DNA of 6,009 nt from DATDDB01 sp036524005. GTDB taxonomy: Bacteria > Pseudomonadota > Gammaproteobacteria > Burkholderiales > Gallionellaceae. A model generated the notes under the pieces. It had not been told where the DNA came from. It did no database searches and saw only the letters and a program-made list of their open reading frames with translations. Shown one piece after another: positions 1 to 6,009 of this stretch (within the stretch, counting starts at the first letter, position 1; every line of letters starts with the position of its first letter). A program made the translations under genes and the position numbers. Where the stretch lies: the NCBI GenBank assembly GCA_036524005.1, contig DATDDB010000013.1:1-6009 (forward strand), written 5' to 3'.

Positions 1-1554
1 CGCGATGAGCAATTGTTCGAGCATGAACCCCAGGCAATCCTGGAAAGTTTTCTGTTGCTTGAACAGCATCCCGAAATTGTGGGATTTTCGGCCGCCACCC
101 AGCGTGCACTCTGGCGCACGCGACACCTGATAGACGCAAAATTCAGGAATGATGCGCACAATCGCGAACTGTTCATGTCCATCCTGCGCCAGCCGCAGGG
201 ATTGACCCATGTGCTGCGGCGCATGAACCAGCACGGCATACTGGGTGCATACCTGCCCGCCTTCGGCCGCATCGTCGGCCAGATGCAGCACGACCTGTTT
301 CATGTGTACACCGTGGACCAGCATATCCTCATGGTGGTGCGCAACCTGCGCCGCTTCACCCTGGCCGAATTCGCGCACGAAAATCCGCTATGCAGCAAGC
401 TGATCCAGGAATTTGCCCGCCCCGAGGTGCTGTATATCGCCGGGCTGTTCCACGACATCGCCAAGGGGCGCGGCGGCGACCATTCCCTGAAGGGGCGCAT
501 GGACGCGGCGCGATTCTGCAAAAAGCACGGCCTGAGCCGCGAAGACAGCGAGTTGGTGGTCTGGCTGGTCGAGCACCACCTTACGCTCTCCGCCACAGCC
601 CAGAAACAAGACCTCTCGGACCAGGACGTGATCGCAGCCTTTGCCGAAAAAGTGAAGAACGACCGCTATCTTGTCGCCCTGTACTTGCTCACCGTGGCGG
701 ACATACGCGGCACCAGCCCAAACGTGTGGAATGCGTGGAAGGCCAAGCTGCTGGAAGAATTGTTCTGGGCCGCACGCCGCTACATGGCGGGCGGCAAGGT
801 CGCAGACCAGGCTGGGGAGGTGCGCCGCCTCGCCGCAGAGCATCTGGCGCTGTATGCCATCAGCCCGGAAAGCTATAAATTGCTCTGGGCGCAACTCGAC
901 ACGGAATACTTCCTGCGCCACGAACCCCACGAAATCGCCTGGCATGCCCGCCTGCTTGCGCACCGCGTCAACACCCCGGAGCCCATAGTCAAGGCGCGCC
1001 TGTCACGCATCGGGGAGGGAATACAGGTCATGGTGTACAGCCCGGACCGCCCTTACCTCTTTGCCCAAATCTGCGGTTTTTTCGAACGCCTCAGCTACAA
1101 CATCATGGAAGCCAAAATCCACACCACCCAGCATGGCTATGCGCTGGACAGCTTCCTGGTGATGGCCGTGGGCGATGCCAAGACGCTATACCGCGATGTG
1201 ATGAGCTATATCGAACACGAACTGGCGCAACGGCTGCTTTCCTCCGAAGCGCTTCCCCCTCCGCATGGCGGGCGCATCAGCCGCCAGCTCAAGCATTTTC
1301 CCATTGCGCCGGAAGCAACCATCGACCTGGACGGCAAAGGCCAATTCCTGCTCTCCATCGTGGCGGGCGACCGCCCCGGCCTTTTGGCGCGCATTGCACA
1401 CGTGCTCGCGCGACACCAGATCAACCTGCACAGCGCCAAGATCAATACGTTGGGCGCGCGCGCCGAAGACAGTTTCTGGATTTCGGGTAAATCGCTGAAA
1501 CAGCCCCAGGCTCTGGAGGCGCTGCGCGGGGAACTGTTGAAGCAGTTGGCCTGA
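1..1554 (+). CDS. glnD: [protein-PII] uridylyltransferase/uridylyl-removing enzyme, C-terminal part (5' cut by window edge)
   Basis: GlnD uridylylates PII signal proteins (GlnB/GlnK) when glutamine is low and removes UMP when it is high, linking nitrogen status to glutamine synthetase control in the cytoplasm. The frame is open from base 1 with no start codon, so the N-terminal nucleotidyltransferase domain lies outside; 517 codons of a protein usually about 850-900 residues are present. Counting from base 1, the HD hydrolase domain shows LFHDIAKGRGGDHS (H151, D152, D161, H162), a later EHH (191-193) and ADIRGTSP (D234), consistent with an intact uridylyl-removing metal site. Two ACT domains follow: about 341-415 (SPDRPYLFAQI, then NIMEAKIHTT) and about 449-517 (AGDRPGLLARIAHVLA, then INLHSAKINTLG), which sense glutamine in the family. 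The C-terminus looks complete. The TTG at 13 is internal and is not the start. Converges on the LysR gene. Confidence 0.96.
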   Translation, partial: RDEQLFEHEPQAILESFLLLEQHPEIVGFSAATQRALWRTRHLIDAKFRNDAHNRELFMSILRQPQGLTHVLRRMNQHGILGAYLPAFGRIVGQMQHDLFHVYTVDQHILMVVRNLRRFTLAEFAHENPLCSKLIQEFARPEVLYIAGLFHDIAKGRGGDHSLKGRMDAARFCKKHGLSREDSELVVWLVEHHLTLSATAQKQDLSDQDVIAAFAEKVKNDRYLVALYLLTVADIRGTSPNVWNAWKAKLLEELFWAARRYMAGGKVADQAGEVRRLAAEHLALYAISPESYKLLWAQLDTEYFLRHEPHEIAWHARLLAHRVNTPEPIVKARLSRIGEGIQVMVYSPDRPYLFAQICGFFERLSYNIMEAKIHTTQHGYALDSFLVMAVGDAKTLYRDVMSYIEHELAQRLLSSEALPPPHGGRISRQLKHFPIAPEATIDLDGKGQFLLSIVAGDRPGLLARIAHVLARHQINLHSAKINTLGARAEDSFWISGKSLKQPQALEALRGELLKQLA

Positions 1555-1562
1555 AAGCCAGC

Positions 1563-2471
1563 TCAGCGGCTGGAATTCAATGCAGTTTGAACATGCTCCA
1601 GAAAGGCCCGTGTCTTGGCCGGCAAATAGCGCCGCGTCGGCATGACCGCCCAGGCCGGAATCGAAGGTAAGCACCAGTCCGGCAACACGCGCACCAGCCG
1701 GTTCAGCCGCACGTCAGGCTCCGCAAAACGCTCCGGCAGTGCCCCGACTCCTGCCCCATCCAGCAATAGCTGCTGTATCACCCCCGGCGCATTCAGCGTC
1801 AGCCTGCCGGGCGGAACCTGCTCCCACACCTCCTTGCCGCGCATCAGTTTCCAAGGCACTGGCGTGCCGCGTGCCGATAAGAGCCTGACGCAATCGTGCC
1901 GCACCAGGTCGTCAGGATCCCGCGGCGCCGCATGCACGGCAAGGTAAATCGGGCTGGCGTACAGACCGAAGCGCTGCTCGTCTATCTTGCGCGCCACCAG
2001 GGTAGCATCATTTGCCAGATCGCCCATGCGTATCACCAGGTCGAAATGCTCGCCGATCAAATCCACGCGGCGGGAAGTGAGGTCCAGGTCGAGCTGGATG
2101 TCGGGATATTTCTCCACAAAAGTGGCAATTGCCCTCGACAGCTGCTGCTGGGCGTAATCACCCGGCATGGAGACACGCAGCCGCCCGCGCGGCTGCCTCT
2201 CCTGGCTTCGGGCAAAATCGTTTGCCGCAGCCACCTCCTCGGCCACGCGCAGGCATTGCTCAAGAAACGCCTGCCCGAAGTCGGTGAGGCTCAGCCTGCG
2301 CGTGGTGCGCACCAGAAGCTGCTGCCCGAGCGCCGCCTCAAGCCTGGAAAGCCGACGCGACACAGTGGCCTTGGGCATGCCCAGGCTCTCGGCAGCCCTG
2401 ACCAGACTGCCCTCCTCCGCTATGGCGGCAAACAACAGCAGGTCATCCGAAGCAATCTTTGATTGTTCCAT
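1563..2471 (-). CDS. LysR-type transcriptional regulator (YhaJ/CrgA-like group), divergent from pirin-doxX
   Basis: This 302-residue protein has the usual LysR length and architecture. The winged helix-turn-helix spans about residues 9-67 (FAAIAEEGSLVRAAESLGM, then ATVSRRLSRLEAALG and VRTTRRLSLTDFG). A linker helix follows, then a periplasmic-binding-like effector domain from about 95 to 298. The stretch RRVDLIGEHFDLVIRMGDL (about 134-152) is typical of the large LysR group that includes CrgA and E. coli YhaJ. The start is well fixed: the ATG at 2471 is preceded in frame by a TAA five codons upstream with no other start between. No Shine-Dalgarno sequence is visible before it, and the start lies inside an inverted repeat, which suggests weak or controlled translation. 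Position and orientation argue that it controls the divergent pirin-doxX operon and perhaps itself. The effector is unknown; orthology to YhaJ is inferred from context and family only. Confidence 0.93.
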   Translation of the reverse strand: MEQSKIASDDLLLFAAIAEEGSLVRAAESLGMPKATVSRRLSRLEAALGQQLLVRTTRRLSLTDFGQAFLEQCLRVAEEVAAANDFARSQERQPRGRLRVSMPGDYAQQQLSRAIATFVEKYPDIQLDLDLTSRRVDLIGEHFDLVIRMGDLANDATLVARKIDEQRFGLYASPIYLAVHAAPRDPDDLVRHDCVRLLSARGTPVPWKLMRGKEVWEQVPPGRLTLNAPGVIQQLLLDGAGVGALPERFAEPDVRLNRLVRVLPDWCLPSIPAWAVMPTRRYLPAKTRAFLEHVQTALNSSR

Positions 2472-2481
2472 TTGTGGAACA
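2464..2481. promoter_or_regulatory. Inverted repeat, candidate LysR recognition operator over the regulator start codon
   Basis: TGTTCCA-TTTG-TGGAACA is a perfect 7-bp inverted repeat with a 4-base spacer, and it contains the T-N11-A core typical of LysR sites. It covers the LysR start codon (complement of 2469-2471). It is centred about 63 bases upstream of the transcription start predicted for the pirin gene, close to the usual -65 recognition site of LysR regulators. In the regulator mRNA it could also fold so that the U and G of AUG are paired. Binding itself is inference. Confidence 0.6.
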
Positions 2482-2483
2482 GT

Positions 2484-2498
2484 TTAATTCAATTTGAA
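2484..2498. promoter_or_regulatory. Palindromic box TTAATTCAATTTGAA, candidate LysR activation site (copy 1)
   Basis: This box contains the palindrome TTCAA-T-TTGAA (2488-2498), centred about 20 bases from the inverted repeat at 2464-2481, or roughly two DNA helical turns. With the predicted pirin promoter it falls near -43, where LysR proteins contact their activation site next to the -35 region. A 13/15 match recurs at 3479-3493. The role is inferred from layout. Confidence 0.45.
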
Positions 2499-2500
2499 GG

Positions 2501-2529
2501 TTTATCCAAGCATACAGAATCATTATCAT
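2501..2529 (+). promoter_or_regulatory. Candidate sigma70 promoter for pirin-doxX (weak -35)
   Basis: TATCAT (2524-2529) matches the -10 consensus at 5 of 6 bases. Seventeen bases upstream lies TTTATC (2501-2506), a poor -35. A good -10 with a poor -35 fits a promoter that needs an activator. Other AT-rich hexamers nearby (CAGAAT, CATTAT) could serve instead, so the exact start is uncertain. The leader to the pirin ATG would be about 42 bases. Confidence 0.35.
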
Positions 2530-2538
2530 TCCTCTCAA
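2509..2538 (-). promoter_or_regulatory. Candidate promoter for the LysR regulator gene
   Basis: On the minus strand, TTGAGA (complement of 2533-2538) and TATGCT (complement of 2509-2514) are separated by 18 bases. Transcription would begin near 2502 and leave a leader of about 30 bases that runs through both palindromic boxes, so the regulator could repress its own gene. It overlaps the predicted pirin promoter face to face. The -10 matches at only 4 of 6 bases. Confidence 0.3.
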
Positions 2539-2577
2539 GAATTAACAACAGCAACCGTAGCGCAGAAAGGAAAGGTC

Positions 2578-3456
2578 ATGAACCGGTTAGCACAAATCGA
2601 AAACGTGGAACGGACCCGCACAGTCGAGCAAATCGTCAAGGGCACGCCCACCAGTGATGGCGCGGGCGTCAAGCTGACGCGCGTCCTGGGGCAGCAGTTG
2701 CAGCGGCGGCTAGATCCCTTCCTGATGCTGGACGCATTCGGGAGCGACAACCCGGATGACTACATTGCCGGGTTTCCCGACCATCCCCATCGCGGTTTCG
2801 AGACCGTGACCTACATGCTGGCCGGACGCATGCGCCACCGCGACAGCGCAGGCCATGAAGGCCTGCTGCAAACCGGCGGCGTGCAATGGATGATGGCCGG
2901 GCAAGGCGTGATCCATTCCGAGATACCGGAACAACAGGATGGCGTGATGGAAGGCTTCCAGCTGTGGCTGAACCTGCCCTCGCGCAGCAAGATGACGCCC
3001 GCCTGGTACCGCGACATCCCGGGCGAGCGGATTCCGCAATACGCCACTGCGGATGGCGCGACAGTGCGCGTGATCGCCGGCAGCAGCAATGGCGTGGCAG
3101 GAGCCATGCAGCGCGAGGATACCGAACCGCTCTACCTGGATATTTCGCTTCCGGCCAATGGCAGCTTTGCGGCCCGAATCCCGGCATCGCACAATGCTTT
3201 CGCGTTCGTCTATCGCGGTTCGGCCAGGCTGGGCGGAAAACCGCTGGCTTCGGGCAGCATGGGCATCCTGTCGAATGACGCCGGTGCGGATGGTGTGCAA
3301 ATCAGCTCGGAACAAGGCGCAAAACTGATACTGGTTGCGGGCAAGCCCATCAACGAGCCGATCGCGCAGTACGGGCCGTTCGTCATGAACACCCAGCAGG
3401 AGATTTTTCAGGCCATCAGCGACTTTCGCGAAGGACGCTTCGCCCAAGCGCAATGA
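2578..3456 (+). CDS. Pirin family protein (bicupin), complete metal-ligand set
   Basis: Pirins are cytoplasmic two-domain cupins. Characterised bacterial members include quercetin 2,3-dioxygenases, and others act as redox- or stress-linked proteins. The 292-residue length fits bacterial pirins. The N-terminal cupin contains FPDHPHRGFETVTYM (H69, H71) and GQGVIHSEIP (H113, E115), matching the three-His, one-Glu iron site of human pirin, so metal binding is expected. The C-terminal cupin lies at about 170-280 (IPASHNAFAFVYRG, KLILVAGKPINEPIAQYGPFVMN). The start is set at the ATG at 2578 because AAAGGAAAGG lies just upstream (about 2566-2575). A TTG at 2494 in the same frame would place the coding sequence inside the operator-like box and has no ribosome site. 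It is followed 50 bases later by the DoxX gene on the same strand, probably co-transcribed. The substrate is unknown; dioxygenase activity is possible but unproven. Confidence 0.93.
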   Translation: MNRLAQIENVERTRTVEQIVKGTPTSDGAGVKLTRVLGQQLQRRLDPFLMLDAFGSDNPDDYIAGFPDHPHRGFETVTYMLAGRMRHRDSAGHEGLLQTGGVQWMMAGQGVIHSEIPEQQDGVMEGFQLWLNLPSRSKMTPAWYRDIPGERIPQYATADGATVRVIAGSSNGVAGAMQREDTEPLYLDISLPANGSFAARIPASHNAFAFVYRGSARLGGKPLASGSMGILSNDAGADGVQISSEQGAKLILVAGKPINEPIAQYGPFVMNTQQEIFQAISDFREGRFAQAQ

Positions 3457-3478
3457 TGCCCGGAATGGCAACACCTCG

Positions 3479-3493
3479 TTAATTCAACCTGAA
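3479..3493. repeat. Second copy of the operator-like box, TTAATTCAACCTGAA
   Basis: It matches the box at 2484-2498 at 13 of 15 bases; both contain TTCA-N3-TGAA preceded by TTAA. It lies in the pirin-doxX gap and its last three bases run into the doxX Shine-Dalgarno region. A second regulator site for doxX is possible; chance similarity is not excluded. Confidence 0.4.
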
Positions 3494-3498
3494 AGGAG
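3491..3498 (+). promoter_or_regulatory. Ribosome-binding site of the doxX gene
   Basis: GAAAGGAG lies 8 bases before the ATG at 3507, a strong Shine-Dalgarno match that fixes this start. It adjoins the repeated box at 3479-3493, so protein bound there would sit beside the translation start region. Confidence 0.7.
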
Positions 3499-3506
3499 CA
3501 AGAACC

Positions 3507-3908
3507 ATGGAGACACTTAATCGCTTTGGCCCCCTGATCGGACGTTTGTTGATTGCCTTCATCTTCATATTTGCCGGGTACGGGAAAATCACCGGCTTTG
3601 AAGGGACGGTCGGCTATATCGCCAGCAAGTCCCTGCCGCTGCCGCAGCTTGCCGCCGTCGGCGCGATCATCATCGAACTGGGCGGCGGCTTGATGCTGGT
3701 TGCCGGCTGGAAGGCGCGCTGGGCTGCTGCTGCGCTGTTTGTTTTCACCCTGCTCGCCGCGCTGATTTTCCATAATTTCTGGTCGGCGCCTGCAGACCAG
3801 GTGCAAAACCAGATGATCCACTTCATGAAGAACATCTCCATGTTGGGTGGATTGCTGTATGTCGTCGTGCATGGCAGCGGTCCGCTGAGCATAGACAAGG
3901 GAAAATAG
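3507..3908 (+). CDS. DoxX family inner-membrane protein (YqjF-like)
   Basis: This small integral membrane protein of 133 residues has the usual length for the DoxX/YqjF family. Four hydrophobic segments are visible at about 8-27 (LIGRLLIAFIFIFAGYGKI), 47-67 (QLAAVGAIIIELGGGLMLVAG), 71-90 (RWAAAALFVFTLLAALIFHN) and 106-122. The family signature is clear in the first segment (R-L-L-I-A-x-I-F-x-x-A-G-x-x-K) and in IELGGG of the second. IHFMKN before the last segment is also typical. The family's biochemical role is poorly known; members are linked to quinone-related and oxidative stress, and E. coli yqjF is induced by aromatic degradation products under the LysR protein YhaJ. Start chosen from GAAAGGAG upstream. 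It is the last gene of the pirin operon, followed by a hairpin. The function here is inferred from family and neighbours. Confidence 0.92.
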   Translation: METLNRFGPLIGRLLIAFIFIFAGYGKITGFEGTVGYIASKSLPLPQLAAVGAIIIELGGGLMLVAGWKARWAAAALFVFTLLAALIFHNFWSAPADQVQNQMIHFMKNISMLGGLLYVVVHGSGPLSIDKGK

Positions 3909-3921
3909 CAGGACGCGCGAC

Positions 3922-3955
3922 AACCCTCTCCCGCCGAGGAGAGGGTTTCCCTTTT
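3922..3955 (+). terminator. Hairpin terminator between convergent doxX and ATPase genes
   Basis: AACCCTCTCC (3922-3931) pairs perfectly with GGAGAGGGTT (3938-3947) around a 6-base loop, giving a 10-bp GC-rich stem. It begins 13 bases after the doxX stop and is followed by TTTCCCTTTT, an interrupted T tract. In the other direction it lies 17 bases past the ATPase stop but has no T run, so it mainly serves the plus strand. Similar CCCTCTCC/GGAGAGGG palindromes are widespread between genes in proteobacteria, so it may also belong to a dispersed repeat family. Confidence 0.75.
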
Positions 3956-3964
3956 GGCAGGAGA

Positions 3965-6009
3965 TTATTGGTTCAAGCCCCGAATGGGCTTCAAGAATTC
4001 AAACCAGAGTGCGCTGCACAAACCAGCCGCCAGACATAACGCCGCCTGACCGAACTCGATCGGCTCGAACTGGAATGCCGTTCGCAGGAAGGGAATCGTG
4101 ATGGCGAGCACAAGAAAGCCGGATGCCCCGCCGATTATCCACCATAGTGCAGTGTTGCGTCTGCGCAGCATATGCATAATGGAATGCCGCCATGAACGGT
4201 TGGTCAGGATCAGGCCTAGGTTGCCGCTGACCAGCGTCAAAAATGCCATGGCGCGCGCCTGGCCATCCGCCATGCCTTCGTTGAGCGCGTAGCCCATTAC
4301 AGCGAGCGCAGACAGTAACAAAATCAGGCTTTGCAGCAGGCTGAGCCAGAAGATTCGCGCGCTGAACAGCGGCTGACTGCGGTCGCGCGGCGGACGGCGC
4401 ATGACATCGTCTTCAGCCGCTTCCGCCTCGAAGACTATGGAGCAGGCCGGGTTGATGATCATTTCCAGGAATACGATGTGCACCGGCGCAAAAACCGGCG
4501 GCCACCCCAGCAGCAACGGGATGAGCGCCAGGCCGGCAATGGGGATATGCACGGCGAAAATATAGGCCATGGCCTTGCGCAAGTTGTCAAAGATGCCGCG
4601 CCCAATGCGTACGGCGCGCACGATGGAGGCAAAATCGTCATCCAGCAGCACCAATGCGGCGGCTTCGCGCGCCACGTCCGTGCCGCGTTCGCCCATGGCA
4701 ATGCCGATGTGCGCCGCCTTCAGCGCGGGGGCGTCGTTCACGCCGTCGCCCGTCATCGCCACCACTTCGCCATTCGCCTTGAGCGCATTCACCAGCCGCA
4801 ATTTTTGCTCCGGCACCATGCGCGCAAAAATGTTGCTGTGGCGCACCCGCTCGCAAAGCATTGTTTCATCCATCCTGGCCAGTTCCGGGCCGGTAATGAT
4901 GGCGCCGCTGCCTGCGTCGAGACCGGCCTCACGTGCAATGGCCTGTGCCGTTGCGGGGTAATCGCCGGTGATCATCACCACGCGGATACCCGCCGTGGCG
5001 CATTCCTCCAGTGCTGCCGCCACACCCGGGCGCACCGGGTCGGCCAGGCCAACCAGGCCGACAAACCTGAAATCGAAATCATGCTGGATGTCCGGCCATG
5101 TCTCGCCCTCATAATCTGCCCGCGCCACACCCAGCACACGCATGCCCTGCGCAGCCAGCGCATTGACCTGTTCCTCCAGCCTGCCCAACCGCTCCTGGTT
5201 CAGGTGGCACAAGTCTGCCACTGCCTCAGGCGAGCCCTTGGCCGCGACGACATATTCCTTGCGTCCGCGCGCGCGCCACACATGCGAGAGCGCGAGCAGA
5301 TCCGGCGAGAGTGAATATTCGTGCGCCAGCTCCCAGTCGTGATGCAGATGTTCGGTATCTGCAAGATAACGCCGGCCGAGTTCGTGCAATGCCTTTTCCA
5401 TCGGGTCGAAAGGCTCAACCTCGCTGGACAGGATGGCGAACTCCGCCAGCTCGTGAAAGGCCTCCGGCAACACGGCGGTGGCAGAAACATCGAGCGAAGC
5501 GCCGTTGACCACGAGCTGATGTACGGTCATGCGGTTGTGGGTGAGCGTGCCGGTCTTGTCCACGCACAGCACGGTGGCCGAGCCCAAGGCTTCCACGGTG
5601 GGGATGCGGCGCGTCAGCACCCTGTGCCGCGAGATGCGCCATGCGCCCATGGCGAGGAACACCGTCAGCACCACCGGATATTCTTCCGGTAGGATGGACA
5701 TCGCAAGCGTAATGCCGGAGAGCAATCCGTGCAGCCAGTCGCCGCGCATCAGGCCGTATATTGCCACCAGCAGCAGGCTCAGCAGCACGCCGATGATGGC
5801 GATATTGCGCACCAGCCTGGCGATTTCCCTCTGCAGCGGCGTGGCATGATGGGTTTGTTGCTGCAAGGCACGGCCGATTTTGCCGATTTCAGTGTGCATG
5901 CCCGTCGCCAGGACGCGCGCCATGCCCCTCCCCCCCACCACCATCGAACCGGAAAAGACGCACGGAGTATCATCACCGCCGGGCGGCAGCATCTCCATCG
6001 CACTCGGCC
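3965..6009 (-). CDS. Cation-transporting P-type ATPase (P2-like), N-terminus cut by window edge
   Basis: An ATP-driven ion pump of the inner membrane. About 680 residues are present. The frame stays open to the window edge, so the N-terminal part (M1-M2 and the TGES loop) is missing and the Met at 5998 is internal. Counting from that Met: the end of the actuator domain (GSMVVGGRGMARV, then TGMHTEIGKIG), M3 (about 63-84), M4 with PEEYP (104-108), the phosphorylation site DKTGTLT (D147), the nucleotide-site KGSPEAV (K254), TGDYPAT (344-350), and the hinge TGDGVNDAPALK (416-427). M5 to M10 follow at about 477-497, 503-525, 548-570, 583-600, 618-637 and 652-670. All catalytic motifs are intact. 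The N domain is short (107 residues between D147 and K254, against about 164 in SERCA). PEEYP replaces the PEGLP of calcium pumps, and M6 reads EMIINPACS, so the transported ion cannot be assigned. No heavy-metal CPC motif is present. It ends against the doxX terminator. Confidence 0.93.
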   Translation of the reverse strand, partial: PSAMEMLPPGGDDTPCVFSGSMVVGGRGMARVLATGMHTEIGKIGRALQQQTHHATPLQREIARLVRNIAIIGVLLSLLLVAIYGLMRGDWLHGLLSGITLAMSILPEEYPVVLTVFLAMGAWRISRHRVLTRRIPTVEALGSATVLCVDKTGTLTHNRMTVHQLVVNGASLDVSATAVLPEAFHELAEFAILSSEVEPFDPMEKALHELGRRYLADTEHLHHDWELAHEYSLSPDLLALSHVWRARGRKEYVVAAKGSPEAVADLCHLNQERLGRLEEQVNALAAQGMRVLGVARADYEGETWPDIQHDFDFRFVGLVGLADPVRPGVAAALEECATAGIRVVMITGDYPATAQAIAREAGLDAGSGAIITGPELARMDETMLCERVRHSNIFARMVPEQKLRLVNALKANGEVVAMTGDGVNDAPALKAAHIGIAMGERGTDVAREAAALVLLDDDFASIVRAVRIGRGIFDNLRKAMAYIFAVHIPIAGLALIPLLLGWPPVFAPVHIVFLEMIINPACSIVFEAEAAEDDVMRRPPRDRSQPLFSARIFWLSLLQSLILLLSALAVMGYALNEGMADGQARAMAFLTLVSGNLGLILTNRSWRHSIMHMLRRRNTALWWIIGGASGFLVLAITIPFLRTAFQFEPIEFGQAALCLAAGLCSALWFEFLKPIRGLNQ

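Noticed and set aside
388..963. Minus-strand open frame (191 codons) across the HD domain of glnD
   Set aside because: Antisense shadow of a conserved gene; no family resemblance.
1558..1573. Possible terminator hairpin between glnD and the LysR gene (CCAGC-N6-GCTGG)
   Set aside because: Only 5 bp of stem, no T run on either side, and mostly within the LysR coding end; too weak to call.
1576..1591. TTCAA-N6-TTGAA-like palindrome resembling the operator boxes
   Set aside because: The spacing differs (6 instead of 1), the flanking TTAA is absent, and it lies in the 3' coding end of the LysR gene.
2494..2577. TTG start giving the pirin 28 extra residues
   Set aside because: No ribosome site, the extension has no pirin similarity, it would begin inside the palindromic box, and the ATG at 2578 has a strong purine-rich site upstream.
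2710..3474. Minus-strand open frame (254 codons) across the pirin gene
   Set aside because: It is fully antisense to a well-supported pirin gene, has no recognisable family, and has no clear ribosome site.
3408..3923. Minus-strand open frame (171 codons) across doxX
   Set aside because: It overlaps the DoxX gene entirely, its translation lacks membrane segments or motifs, and its upstream end runs into the terminator stem.
4331..5314. Long plus-strand open frame (327 codons) opposite the ATPase gene
   Set aside because: It is antisense to an ATPase region with intact catalytic motifs. The translation is rich in His, Arg and Ala without recognisable domains, as expected from a GC-rich gene read backwards.
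5996..5998. ATG as the true start of the ATPase
   Set aside because: The frame stays open upstream to the edge, and a protein starting here would lack the TGES loop and M1-M2 that a functional pump needs.

Overview
The window reads as ordinary, gene-dense proteobacterial chromosome. GC-rich codon use and the wording of the GlnD protein suggest a betaproteobacterium, possibly of the Nitrosomonadales/Gallionellaceae type. That placement is an impression from the protein sequences, not a tested assignment. There are five protein-coding genes: two are cut by the window edges and three are complete. I see no RNA gene, insertion sequence, CRISPR array, prophage or plasmid feature.

Layout, left to right. 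(1) The C-terminal ~60% of glnD (bifunctional PII uridylyltransferase/uridylyl-removing enzyme) runs rightwards from the edge, with its HD domain and two ACT domains. (2) A complete LysR-type regulator gene faces it on the minus strand, only 8 bases away stop to stop. (3) A 106-base divergent intergenic region carries a strong inverted repeat, a second palindromic box, and plausible promoters in both directions. (4) A pirin-family cupin gene and (5) a small DoxX-family membrane protein gene run rightwards, probably as one operon ending at a hairpin terminator. (6) A large cation-transporting P-type ATPase gene runs leftwards towards the terminator and is cut at its N-terminal end by the right edge.

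The most interesting part is the LysR / pirin / DoxX block. It brings together the same three families as E. coli yhaJ (LysR), yhaK (pirin) and yqjF (DoxX), where YhaJ controls yqjF in response to aromatic quinol-like compounds. Here the regulator is divergent from a pirin-DoxX operon. The intergenic DNA has the two-site layout expected for LysR control: a 7-bp/7-bp inverted repeat overlapping the regulator's start codon, and a TTCAATTTGAA box 20 bp further on. A near-copy of the second box recurs just upstream of the doxX ribosome-binding site. I infer a small inducible electrophile/quinone or oxidative-stress response unit. The inducer and the pirin substrate cannot be read from the sequence.

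glnD (nitrogen signalling) and the ATPase (ion transport) look like unrelated neighbours. Nothing here amounts to a clearly new biological system. The repeated operator-like boxes and an unusual residue in the ATPase membrane core are the points most worth checking.
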